NCBI RefSeq assembly: GCF_000972845.2
Contig: NC_040011.1
Coordinates: 27,074,379 to 27,138,378 of the forward strand
Reading direction: 5' to 3'
Source of the DNA: Larimichthys crocea
Lineage: Eukaryota; Chordata; Actinopteri; Sciaenidae
DNA length: 64,000 nt
The notes under the pieces are model-generated. The model was not told the DNA's origin. It made no database searches and saw only the letters and a list, made by a program, of their open reading frames with translations. The stretch's first letter is position 1. Each line of letters begins with the position of its first letter. Position numbers and translations under genes: made by a program. Positions 37,605 to 49,950 of the stretch are shown piece after piece.

Positions 37605-38898
37605 ATGGTCGTGCACATAGGCAGTTACAATTTCAGCACCACAGACAGCTCTCTCTCCAGCTCCATCCTTAGCACCGACGCCTCCACCCTGCGGGACCCC
37701 CAGGCACCCCAGAGCCCCGGCGGGCTGAGCCGTACTGGCCACACGGTGGTAGCAGTATGCCTCGGCTTCATTTTAGTGGCGGGGATCCTGAGCAACCTCC
37801 TCGTTCTTCTCATCTTCGCAAAGTTTCGCTCCCTCTGGACGCCCATCAATCTCATCCTGTTGAACATCAGTTTGAGCGACATCCTCGTGTGCGCTTTCGG
37901 GACACCCTTCAGTTTTGCCGCGAGTCTGCACGGGAGATGGCTGATTGGAGAGGAGGGCTGCAAGTGGTACGGGTTTGCCAATTCCCTCTTTGGTGAGTGA
38001 CAGGTGTAAATGGGTGTAAACACACAACTTTTTTGTATAACTGTCTGTTCTTGTTTTGCAAACCCTTGTTGAATGCAGACATTTAAAACTGACAGTTTTC
38101 AGGCATTTTTTCAGGTCACAAAGTTATTACATTCATGGTGGCGCAAAAGGAAAAGCCAGGGGTAACCATGCATGCATGTACAAAATTTCATGCCAACAGT
38201 TGTTATTTCAGTGAGGGACTGAGCAATCCACAGAGCAATGTTGCAACTGAAAAGGACATACACATACATGGCAGCACTTCAATATATTTCCTTGATGATC
38301 TCTTGGCCCTTATATTTCCTGTCTCAATGAAAGAAGAAGGAAGCACACACGTTTAGGCGAACCACAGTCATTCTCTACACTATAATTACTGCCCTGATAG
38401 GGCACACAGGGATATATTTATAGGGTCCATTTACTTCCTCCGTGTGTGAGATCTGTTAGGATTGACAGCAGAAAAGAGGCACATGGTTACATAAAGATGA
38501 TGGTCACAATCTCTGCAGATTGACAAGAAAAACTGGTATCATGATCCTGATACAAAATTAAGTAAATACTTCTTGGCAAAAAAAAACATCTACTTTTACA
38601 TGTCTACATCCATATCTATTTTATTCCAATGAAAATAAGAGCTTAATAAATCCATAGCTGCTCTCTTTCCAGTAATCATTTTGTTAGAACTGACTTCACA
38701 GCCTCCACCTTGGTTCGACAGGCAGGTCTAGTGTGTAACATTTATGGTAAAAATGCAGTACTTGGACATTATTTGGATGGTGTTTTATTGTACAGTTAAA
38801 ACATTAGTAATGTTACTAGAAATACAGTACACAGTAAGTGCTCACTTTTACAGCTACATGATTTTTACTTTAAATAAAAACAGTAAAAATACTGTGAT

Positions 38899-38932
<34 letters not shown>

Positions 38933-41900
38933 CAGTGTTGATCACTACATCTACACTCCTGTCTTCTCTTCTCTCTCTCTCTTTTAGGGATCGTGTCCCT
39001 AGTGTCCCTGTCTGCTCTCTCCTATGAGCGCTACACCACTGTTCTGCGTTCCACGGAGGTCGATGTCTCAGACTTTAGGAAGGCCTGGTTCTGTATCGGA
39101 GGCTCCTGGCTCTACTCTCTCCTCTGGACCGTGCCACCATTCCTGGGTTGGAGTAGCTATGGGCCCGAGGGACCCGGTACCACATGCTCTGTCCAGTGGC
39201 ACCTCCGTTCACCCACCAGCATCTCATATGTGTTGTGTCTCTTCATCTTCTGTCTGCTGCTGCCCCTTCTTACCATGGTCTACTCTTATGGCCGAATCCT
39301 GGTTGCAGTCAGGAGGGTGAGTTCTTTCTATACCCGTCTATAAAACAACACACAGGAGAAACAACAAATGGAAGCTCAGAGTTAAAGTGACTTAGAATTT
39401 AGACACCTTTGTCATATATATACACAATTAGGAAACCTGCTTTTTAATTACCTCTGCCATGCTTTAACTAATATGTCACAGTAAATCCACCCTGGAGGGA
39501 GCTGAGATGCTTTACTTTCTGCTTGATAGAGGCATTCCCATTAGAATTCATGTATTCCCCTTTTGCAGCATCATTATCCCACTGAAATATGTGTAAATCC
39601 ACTATTGTCACTGTATTTGATATGGCTGGACACATTATCATTACTGACTTTACATTAAAGAACAATCCGCAGTAAACATACAAACAAAAGTTCACACATA
39701 TACCACAGATTGTAATTTTCTCAAGATAATGGGCTCAAGTATCCATTTGCTCAGCTGTGAAGCCTCAGTGGCTTTACTAAAGTGGGCTTCATCGTGACTC
39801 TAGACCTGTCCAGCTGTTCTGGATATGAGATTGTGACTCAGGGTGATGGCTGTCATACTCCCACTACCACTTGGGTCATGTGTTTCCAAGGTAATTTCAA
39901 GGAGAATCAACCCAGATAATCCTTGATGCCACAGCTCGTTGTTTACAATCTTACAAACAATTTATCCTGCAGCAGAGGGAATTAGAGGCACATGGTTCAG
40001 TGCACACAGAGTGCGCTGTTGGCTGGCAGTAACCTCCTCTCAGTTTCCAGTGACTCATTTCCACCTTTGTGGGTCTTACATAAACCTGCAAGTCACCCAG
40101 ATAATTGACATTTAAAGTCTGCCAGTTGGGTTCCTTAATTGTAGCTCCTATCAATGAATCACCCATGAGGTATTTTTAGATTGTGGAAGCAATCACTATT
40201 AGATACCTGCTATTATAAAAGCACCTCAGTTTTTTAAACTGTGCATCCAAAGGACTCAGAGCTGTAAGGGCTTTGCAGACTTGATTACTATACCGGTGAA
40301 TGGATGCTCAGGCTCGCTCCTGTCACCCTCCAACTGAGAGCCCCCCCCCCCTCCTTAGGCTTTTCTTAGAAACTGAGCAATCAATCTGCCAGTCCTTCTG
40401 CTGGTTTCTCAAAGGTGGCTTAAGTTAACACACCAGAAGGTGAGATGACATTGATATCAACAGCTCAAGCTTAGATTTTTTTCTCTGCATTGCCATATCA
40501 CATCTAGATTACATTCATGATGCCGTCTATAAAGCTCCTTCTGTTTGGTTCTTTTGGAGATTTACTGTTCCATAACTGAAATCCATTTATTTATTGGATG
40601 TCTCATATTTTAGTTGCTCTCATATTGTAGCTGTAACACCGTTCATTTATTATGTGAGCGTCATTCAAAATAGAACAAAACTGCAGCCATGCAGAAATCA
40701 CTGCTGGTTGGATGTTGTCAAAATCATCACACATTATAGAGGGGGTTATGACCAAATATCATACAAGGTGAAGTGTGATTAAGTGTGTGAGAGATGTGCA
40801 GTAATTTGAGGGTAGAGTTTCCTCTTTTTCAGACATCCTTATGCATTCATGAAGCACTGCGATGAGCTTAACAGTGGTAATTCCACAAGACCACAAGGGA
40901 ATGAAATCAATACTGAGGGCGTGACAGTCAGCACATAAAATACTGCTCTAACCACTTGGCTGATGTATCTGGGATAATTTTACCCCACAGCAGCAGCTCT
41001 GGAGAAACCAGCAAGATGGTTGTAATGACACACACCAGAGCATGTATAGTAGACACACAGGTGTCAGTCAAAACATTTTTTTAATGAATGTGTGGCAACT
41101 GTAACATGACCATTACTGAGTCATACACACTGAACCTGGTCTACTCATTTATTAGGCGCAGCAGTCATCCACAAGTTACACTACCCAGTGTTGTAACAAA
41201 TAGTTTTAATACCCACATACTGTATCATTTCACAGCGAGCGAGAGAACAATCTATAAAAAGCACAAACACTGAAAAAAGTTACTGTCAAAACAAGTTTAA
41301 ACCACTTCCTCTCCCCCATTTTCATATCTACAGGTGGGTAAGATCAATCTGCTGACAGCCCAGCGCAGGGAGCAGCACATTTTGGTGATGGTGTTGTCCA
41401 TGGTGTCCGGCTACATGCTGTGCTGGATGCCCTACGGTGTTATGGCACTGATGGCCACCTTCGGCAGGTCAGGATTGGTCACTCCCATGGCTAGTGTGGT
41501 ACCCTCCATCCTGGCTAAGTTCAGCACTGTCGTCAACCCGGTCATCTACATGTTCTTCAACAACCAGGTGAGAGCCGAGGACAAGGTAGCAAAGAATAAT
41601 GACACAAAATGTATTTGTTAAGAGACTGAAGTGTGTTATGTAAGATATCTTGGTTGATGTATGTGACTGCTCGGCTAAATATAAAGTGAGGATTAAAGTA
41701 GTGACAGTGTGAGAATTCAATGGCACCTGAATCCCCTGTTATTTTTTTTCACATTTTGCAGTGTCTCTTTAGTACCATCTCTCTACATGCCACACACTAG
41801 TTGGAATACTTTGGTCTGTTGTCACAATAGCTCTGATTTTACTACACTTTCATAGAGGTCAGATGTTGTGCATTCTTACTGAAGGACTCCTCAAATCATA

Positions 41901-42248
41901 TAATCTAAAATTAAAAATCTATTCAACCAAATAAATCCCAGTTTTAACCCGATGTCTTAGTGTGTTTGACCTGCAAATCCATGCTTACTGAAAATGATCA
42001 TAGTCTTTTATACCTTCACACAGTTTTATAGATGCTTTGTGGCCTTTGTGAAGTGCAGCAGTGAACCTGGGTCCATTCTAGGGGAGAAGCACCCAACTCG
42101 GAGGTCACAGGCTTCTGGTTTCCTCCCTGTCCATAGACAAGCCTCCCTCAGCTCTTCACCACCTCAGGATCTCAGCAGCTCCAGAAGCACTATCCTCTGC
42201 AGCCGGCACAAGGGACGCCACACTCTGGTTGTCCACTACACTCCATAA
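37605..42248 (+). CDS. tmtops: TMT-type opsin (teleost multiple tissue opsin)
   Basis: Light-sensing GPCR of the encephalopsin/TMT group, 391 residues, complete. Exons: 37605-37992, 38988-39316, 41334-41567, 42024-42248; total 1176 bp in frame. The N-terminus carries an N-F-S glycosylation site at N9. TM1 begins HTVVAVCLGFILVAGILSNL. The string GRWLIGEEGC...WYGFANSLFG, then GIVSL with an ERY motif (143-145), and GPEGPGTTCSVQW in loop 2 are characteristic of TMT opsins. Predicted disulfide C119-C196; E190 occupies the bovine E181 counterion position; the bovine E113 position is Tyr122. The retinal-binding lysine is K301 (ILAKF), followed by NPVIY. The cytoplasmic tail is Ser-rich. In TMT opsins the residues after Lys are usually S/T and the motif reads VYNP; here they are F and VVNP. 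TMT opsins act as bleach-resistant photoreceptors in brain, eye and peripheral tissue. Which TMT subgroup this is needs a tree. Confidence 0.9.
37993..38987 (+). other. Opsin intron 1
   Basis: No exon is seen. A (CA)n microsatellite occupies 38902-38930 shortly before the acceptor. Confidence 0.7.
38902..38930. repeat. (CA)n microsatellite
   Basis: About fourteen CA units in opsin intron 1, 57 bp before the exon 2 acceptor. Confidence 0.95.
39317..41333 (+). other. Opsin intron 2 (about 2 kb)
   Basis: No exon or clear repeat is recognised on either strand. There is a poly-C run near 40341. A short AT-rich stretch follows the donor. Confidence 0.7.
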
Positions 42249-44202
42249 AAGCTCTTCATCATTTTCATTGACTGTTTAACAGAAAGTTCAAACAAGTTTC
42301 TAAATTGCTGTCCAGAATCCAAAGTGCACCTAAAGGACACATTTTCCTATCTCGCAAAACCGTGCTATTGCTTTAACATATATAGATGCATGTCACTATC
42401 AGCTCTTTATCATTTAAATGTAAACTCATTACCATGAAGTTCATTCACCTCTGCTTTAAGGCACATATCCACATATGCAAGTGTTAATGTACATGTGTTT
42501 TAAAAGAATGCTCTGAGAGGTAACATCCTGTTGTTTCGACTCCTTTACTTTATCCACAATAAACATCAACCGCAGCAAACAGGAGTGTTAAATCAAAGAG
42601 CGACATACTTATTAGTACAATATAATATTGTGTTACGTTCTACTTAAAGGAGAGAAAAAAGCAAGAGCAGTAATTTAACATACAGAGATACAGATACAAC
42701 AATAACAAGACAATACCTTTATACTATTAATAAAATGATCACATATTGTCTGGCAATATATATAAAAGTTGAAAATAAGGAGATTTTTGTATTTGTTGGC
42801 GACATATATGTGTGTATGTCTATATCCTGTATATATACATACCACAGTACTACAGAGAAATGAGAATATTTGTAACCACTAGAGGGGGGTATGAGCTAAA
42901 AATATCTAGATTAAACTTTCCATGTTCATAAACATGTACATTCTCCTCAAAGTGATTTCATTACCGTAACTATACATATGCTGTATACATAAGTACATTA
43001 AAAAAAACTTCTGTTTCTTTGCTGGGCTGCATGTGTCATTTGGCAGCATTGATTTTTTTTGTTGTTTGTTTTTATTTATAAAAGAATCTTTAGTTTGGTG
43101 GATACGAGATATTACTCCAATACAAATTTATACTATCCATCTATCAGCTGAATCTGGGGTTTAAATGTCTGGTGTTTACAAGTGAAACAGCTCTTGCTGC
43201 ACTGACCTACCACAGTGCAGATCGAACAAACAACTTATTATGCAACCTCATGCAGCCAAAAGCATCCGTATGACAGCAACATAGTTGCAGAAGCTAAGAT
43301 GCGTTGGAGATGCTTCTTTGCGGCATGTTGTGACCTACTACGGGAATGTGCCACATAAAAAACATTTCACAGTAGCCTAACTGAGCTGTGTGGGTTTAGT
43401 GAAAAACATTAGTGGGTCCCATTCCAGCCAAATGTTCCACCACAACCAAGCAAGAGTTATAAACTGCGGTTGTTATGTATCTGTAGTAACTAAACTTTGA
43501 ATTGAATTCATCAAGATTTCAGCAGCTTATATTAATCTGGAATTTTTGACATTACATACTTGTTGTGTCCCCTCTGAATTCCCCATTAAAAAAAAAAGAC
43601 TGCTTGGCTGTTGGCTTGGCTTTAGGACTACATAATGCTCACACATTATTATAGTCACACAGCCAGCTTTTGTTTACTGGTCACTGAGTCATTACATGTT
43701 TGGGAAATGTGTTGGAAATGTTTTATTATGTCTCTAAAGCAGATATTCATCTGTATTAAAAGTTAGTGTCTCAAAAAATACCCACAGCAATTGTGTGAAA
43801 ATATGACTGAACACAGGCGTTTTGGTATGTGCTCATATTATTATACTATAAGTCATACTAAATGATATAATAATCTTCATAGGAATTTGTTTTTCTCTGG
43901 CCAAAAATAGAAGTAATGTCACAGTATAGAAATACTGAGTAATACCAGACCTCACGGCATTGTGTGGCACTAAGGAACATATATCAGGCAAAAAGGAAGG
44001 AAGAAATAAAAAAAAAGAGGTGTTTCAAAAGCACACGTACACATAAAGGTCACATCTCTCACAGATCTAAATGTTGAAGAGTTCAGAACTTCCAGGAAGT
44101 AGCAAGACAAAAAAACTCAGCTGCTTGAAAGAGCAGCAGTTCAGAAGTGCATGGGATGTCACGGACGTCAGGCCTCTCTAGGATTCACCACTTCTCTCCA
44201 CG
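42249..44202 (+). other. Opsin 3' UTR and intergenic region before cd40lg
   Basis: A poly(A) signal AATAAA at 42558-42563, about 310 bases after the opsin stop, probably ends the opsin transcript. The remainder up to 44202 is AT-rich with no coding exon or recognised repeat. It must contain the cd40lg promoter and 5' UTR. Confidence 0.5.
42558..42563 (+). terminator. Opsin polyadenylation signal
   Basis: AATAAA about 310 bases after the opsin stop codon. Confidence 0.5.
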
Positions 44203-45688
44203 ATGATCAACACTTACCAGACCAGCCTTGCTCCACCGCCGGTGCCTCCACGACTCGGCAGGTCTCACCCGGTCCTCATCCCGACTCCGCTTCCATCACA
44301 AGGCCACAGCACCTCTCTGATCCGGTTTTTGGTTGGTGTGGTGTTGCTGCAATTATTCCTGTCGATTGGAGGATTCGTCTTACTGTACAAAAATTACAAC
44401 ATGGTAAAAAAAAATATTTTTTTTTTATTGATGATAGTTACAGTTTACATATATTAATAGTTGGTGGCACTGCTTCATGCAACATTACAGTAATTAACTA
44501 GTAATTATCCAAGTCATTACAAGTTAAAATATTTTACTTTGCTAGTGATGAAGAAAAAATAAAATAAAAGAAATTACTAATAAATATTAATAAAACTTGA
44601 AAATTAAATTACTCAAAATTAAAGCAATTCAATTTTAATCTAAAACATGTAAATGCATTTTTGTATGCAACAAATGTTAACCGCACTGCACAGGTACTGA
44701 AATAGATCTGTGCACATCTGATGATTCACACGTTTTGCTCAGGGTAACAATATTTCAGGTCAATGAAACTGTGCTTAAAGTGAAGCACAGGAAATGCTCT
44801 TAAACAGACGAGGTGTGAAATCAACAGCACATTATGTTGTTACAAGATGAGCATTAGGTGAACACAAAATATTATGAGTATCTACATTCAACCTGTGGCA
44901 CAACCTGTTCTTGATGTTTTACTTTTTTTTTATTCCTACAGGAGACACTGCTCTCAAGTGAAGGAAAAGGTACATTCATTTCATTTTTTTTCTTCCTGAA
45001 AATAACTTTATAGATTAAGTTGCATACAAAAGTCCCCTCTCAACAATGTCTCTCACCATGTGTTTGTTCTCTTCTGCAGTAGCTTCTCATTCATCAGAAA
45101 GGCAGGAAACTTCATCCAGACCCTTGGCACGCATGGTAGTTGAGCAGGAACCACACGCACTAGGACGTAAGAAACTATTATTATTAATTATTTAAGTTTT
45201 TTTTTATTTTTTAAATATAATAACAAGTAGCCTAAAATATTTTTACATGTAAAGAGTAAAAGTTGTTTCACTAATGTTGCTTATAAACTTGTTCGTCTGT
45301 CTCTCCAGCAGATTATCTCCAGTGGGACATGACCCACTCAGTTCGTAAGGGCATCAACTACTACCACAACAGTTGGCTGACTATCCTCCAGCCTGGTGAC
45401 TACTACGTCTATTCCAGGGTGACCTTCTCCAAAGGCGACCCTCAGAATCCACTTGCCAGCAAGGTCAAGCTGAGGAAGAATGAGACAGGAGAGGAGAAGA
45501 CTGTGATGAAGGCCTATTGCAGCATGGACAGCCACAGTGGGTCTGCGTTGATCCCTCGCATGTGCACAGCCTCGCAGGGGGAGGTGATCACACTGGAGAA
45601 AGGAAACCAGCTCAGTCTCTGGGTACAAGACCGTTCACTGGTAAACTATGAAGATGGAGCCACAACCTTTGGGATGTACAAACTGTAG
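44203..45688 (+). CDS. cd40lg: CD40 ligand (TNF superfamily member 5)
   Basis: Type II membrane TNF-family cytokine of activated T cells; trimers engage CD40 on B cells and antigen-presenting cells. Four coding exons, 44203-44403, 44942-44969, 45080-45166 and 45309-45688, give 231 residues in frame. The Pro-rich cytoplasmic tail (about 1-40) is followed by a membrane helix at about 42-62 and a short stalk. The TNF homology domain runs from about 95 to the end. Landmarks are LQWD (human LQWAE), LTILQPGDYYVYSRVTF (human LTVKRQGLYYIYAQVTF) and the closing TFGMYKL (human SFGLLKL). Two cysteines (KAYCS, PRMCT) could form the in-domain disulfide. An NET sequon is present. Exon 4 could start three bases later (45312), changing one or two residues at the junction. 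Position next to arhgef6, facing it, matches human Xq26.3. Human CD40LG is 261 residues; the fish stalk is shorter. Confidence 0.93.
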
Positions 45689-48600
45689 GACTCCTCTAAG
45701 AGCACATGCATGGACCTAAACTGAAGAGTGGGAACTCATGAAGTGAATGGAAGCTACTGAGAACACTGTTATAAAGACTTATTGTTTCTGATCTTTTATA
45801 TGGATTTCAGAGACAGAAGCCACGTTCCTAAACTATAATTTATTACATCAGATATCATTTTTTGTCATTTCTGTTGCAGTCTTAATATTGTGAATGGTTG
45901 TTCTATATTTATTGATGTAAATGAGGTTGTATGGCTGTGAAATCAAACTATTTAATCTAAAACATTTCTTCTTCTCTGCAGTTTGTCTTGCATGTGTTTT
46001 TAGTTTTTAGTAAGTTAAAGAAGATATACACATTAAAGTAAAACACCACACATTCGATGTTTTCCGCGTGAGCTATACGTGAAAATGCAGAATATCTTAA
46101 ATTGTGTAAAGGAAAGATGTGTGTTTTCTGTAAACTAAAAAAATAGTCAGATGAGCATATAAAAGTTAAAAACACCATGTTCATCACCAGTATCATATAT
46201 ACGCCAATACTTTTTTGACATATCCAAAATGATCCACTGTGGACTCCTCCGGTGTCAAACTTTTATCATATTTACTGTAATGAGCAAAAACCTAATGTAT
46301 TGCACTCTAGCTTGTCTAGCCACTTTTAAATTTCGGGAAACCACACAGCAGAGATGCATTTTCTCATGATGCTAAGCCACAAGAAACAGGACCACTCAGG
46401 ATGTACGTAACCACTCGTAGGTTATTATACTTATGACATATGCAGTATGCATCAAATTGCATGCTGCATGCATGTTTTCAGTGGCAGAGGAATGATCATC
46501 TTTTTGGGAAATTCAGTGTCAACAAATCTGTAATTACAAATCATATATTTTATAAGTTATTTCATAAGTTTTGAAAGGATTTTATTGTCGATAGTTTCAA
46601 AGCAAACTGCAGACGCTGCACTTTTGCAATGTATTTTTCTTTATTTCCAGGCAACCGATGAGCTCAGTTCATTTCCATATAATCGTCTATCAAACTTTTG
46701 AAAATTATTTTTAGTAGTTTTCATTTCTGTTCTTTATTGTCATCTGATGATAGTTTAAATTTAGACTGATTTAAAAAATAAATAAATATAGGCACTACTT
46801 CGCAATGATAATAAAACTTTGACACAAATGTTTGTAGACGTAGCATTTACTATATGGATTACACTTTTGGCTCCCAAAAGGTAAAAGGCTAAAATGCTAA
46901 GATGGGATTGGAAATATATCAGTATGTATTTGAATTAAATGAATTAAAACATGAAAAAAAAAAAAAATCACTGTAATTTTCTTATTAAAATGTACATGTA
47001 CAGTTTAAACCTTGACCTGTTTTTTATTCAATTACTGTACACCCTGTGGGCTACAGGTATAAGTTTAGGTATAAGACATTTAACCTGTCTGGTGACTAAT
47101 ACAAATACCTAATGAGTAATGTAAAATAAGTTCTACCCACCAACCCAAGTTAGTGTGTGAAACAATACAAAACCTACAGTGGCAGTGCATCTCACATGTC
47201 AGTTGTGGTGGCGCTGAACAGCATGGAAAGTGTGAATCTCTATGGAGGTGTGTATAGAGATGCAGAGGCAGCACACTCACACAGGATGTCATATATTATA
47301 GTCACTCCTTCCATCCTGTAAAGGGTTTCTTGCTACCGAATCTGAACAACCTACAAAATCCTGAGTTGCACATGTGCTGACTGCTGCATGGAAAAGCCTA
47401 TCTTGGTGGATTTTCCAGCATGAGAAGGAGGGAACGTGCAGTCGATGCTGTGTGGGTTTCCATTTCTCACATGGTAAAATTGATGTCAAGTGCGCCACTT
47501 ATATTATATTAAATTTTTAATAAAAGAATGACCATACCAAACACGAAGTACAGAGTGTCTAGAAAAACAAAGCATTACAATACTTGCAACAACAATAATT
47601 GCATAGAACAACCTTTCAAAAAACAATACACACAGTGATCTGGAGACAAGATTAAAACCGAGTTCAACCGCCTTTCCACCAGTAAGTGCTCACTGGGGCT
47701 ATCGGGAATTGAAAACTAGAGTATGTGGTACTTAATGAAAACAATTTGCAGTACAGGAACAGCAATAATGTTAATCTCAAAGGAGAACATATGATGAGAC
47801 AGAGTCACACATCTGTACAGTAAGCAGAGCTTCTGTAAGAGTCCTAATAGGAATAACTAATTTAATGATCTTGCTCCAGCAACTGATGAAGCAGTTTTTC
47901 CTTGCTGAAGTGCCCCTGATCAAGACACTGACTGTGCTGCAGATGTACCTGTGCTTGCCTTGTACCCTGCACAGTGCTCTGACGTCCCTGTAAAGAGCTG
48001 CACACAAAAACAGCAAAAAGAGAGATTGTACAGTATTACAATATTATTATATTTTGGATCATTTGTGAAATCGGGACCTTATCAGTGACCTTTAAACAAT
48101 CATCAAAACAAAGAGACTAAAAAGGCAAATGGAAAACAATGAATAGCCTAACCGTGTGGTGTCTGAACCACATTGTCTTGGCCCTTTTTGGTTAATAAAT
48201 TGGGTTAATTCATTCATTATTATTATTGCAATTTCTCTGGCCTACCTTGCTGGGTCTAACCCAGAGGTCAGTCAGTAAAGCAGTCACTTATTGCATTTCA
48301 ACAGCAGCCACTGCTTCTCTGCAGTGCAGCAAAAGTAGGTAACAGTGTTGACAGTGCACACACACTCAACCTCATGAGGAAATGTACCGCTGCGGGTCCT
48401 TGTAAAGAGGCTGCATCTTAAAGAAGCCCTGTATGCTTTTCAGACCCAAAATATACCCAACAAGCTTGACCCACTTATTGAAATATTACATCAAACCACC
48501 TGTGACACTTTCATTATAAATCATGCATTTAGTCTCAGTCTGGACTTAAACTCTTTATCAAACCCTTCGGGAGGCACTTAAACAATCAAGCTCTACTCTA

Positions 48601-49950
48601 CAACCACAAATATATCTCTCTCTGTTTATTTCCTTGTCGGTCTCCATCGGCTCTGCAGGAACCTGTTGGGAGGCCATGCAGACTGCAAACAAAAGCCTCT
48701 GAATTCTCAAGTCAGACTCCTTATTATAGTCATTTCTTATTCTTTTATAACGACAAAAATGTCAATTTTCCCTTGGGCAAAACAATGATATTTCTCTGCC
48801 TTTAAAACATCAGTGTAGGTTAACAAAACTCCACACTGATGTAAAGGCAGCAAAACTGTATCTATAAGGCTAACACCACAATTAAATGTCTGGGTGAACA
48901 ATAAATAAAGAATATTTAAACAAAAAAAATCCAAAAAAAAGCAAGCCTATGTAATTAATATGTTAAAATGATACTTGAATACATTTTAGTAAGAAGTGTA
49001 GGAGTGACATCTTTGTCATTATTTACTTACTTTTTTTTATAATGAATAATACATAGTTAAGCCTTTTCTATTCTATTATGCGGCTGCATCCCTGATAGCT
49101 TTGGACTATATATCTGAATATCTTGATTATCACATTTCTGATGCAGAATTCATACTGTAGAAACACTGTACATTCATGCAATTTTTAAATAAACAGTGAA
49201 AGGGCTGCATTTGGAACTGAATGTTGAGCAAACCGGTCTGATTTGCTTAAACACCTAGAAAATGGTTCTGGAAACTTGTGAGTGTCTAGAATACAAAAAT
49301 GCACAAACTCATGAAAGCTCAATGAACCCATTTCCCTACTGGGGGTCCCTTGTGACAAATAAAATATTACAATGATAAAAAAAAAAGAAAAAAAAAAAAA
49401 GGTCACGATGTGAAGGGAAGAGAATCAGTCCCGTTGGTAACAGAAGTGCATGCAGGAGAACACCTTAATGGCTTTGTACTCCGTTTTCTATTTCCAAATG
49501 AAGCAAAAGAAGCAGCAGAGAACTTGTTTCGTCCTTGTCCAAAATTGTTCCATTTGCTGGGGAGTGTTCACAGTGCCAGTCACCAAGAGACAGTATCGTT
49601 TTGACAAACATCCCACTTGATCAGTCATAGCTTAGCTGAGCTGCTTCATGAAGAGGCAAATTCGTAGTCACAACTAGTGAGGCTGGATCAGGAAGACAGG
49701 TTAGATTTCATCAAAATGTCAAATCATGCTCCAGCATTTGAAGCAAAGACACTCCAAGCATTGTTGTCACAGAGGGAGGTCCAACTCTGCATGACTGAAA
49801 TATGGAAATGCAACATAGGTGGATACACAAATACACACAGACACACACACAGACCTGACCCTTTCTGTCCCTCCACAACCGAGCTTACATAAATGTACCC
49901 ATGCGCACACACACAGCCACGCTAGGATGAGGATGATTGTATGGATGTGT
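45689..49950. other. Convergent interval: cd40lg 3' UTR, intergenic DNA and arhgef6 3' UTR
   Basis: cd40lg and arhgef6 point toward each other. AU-rich sequence with ATTTA words follows the cd40lg stop, and an AATAAA is at 46777-46782; the true cd40lg end is uncertain. On the minus strand the arhgef6 3' UTR starts below 49951, with no confident poly(A) site; TTTATT near 48627 is one candidate. A poly-A tract is at 49378-49400. I see no exon of any other gene in these 4.2 kb. Confidence 0.45.
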
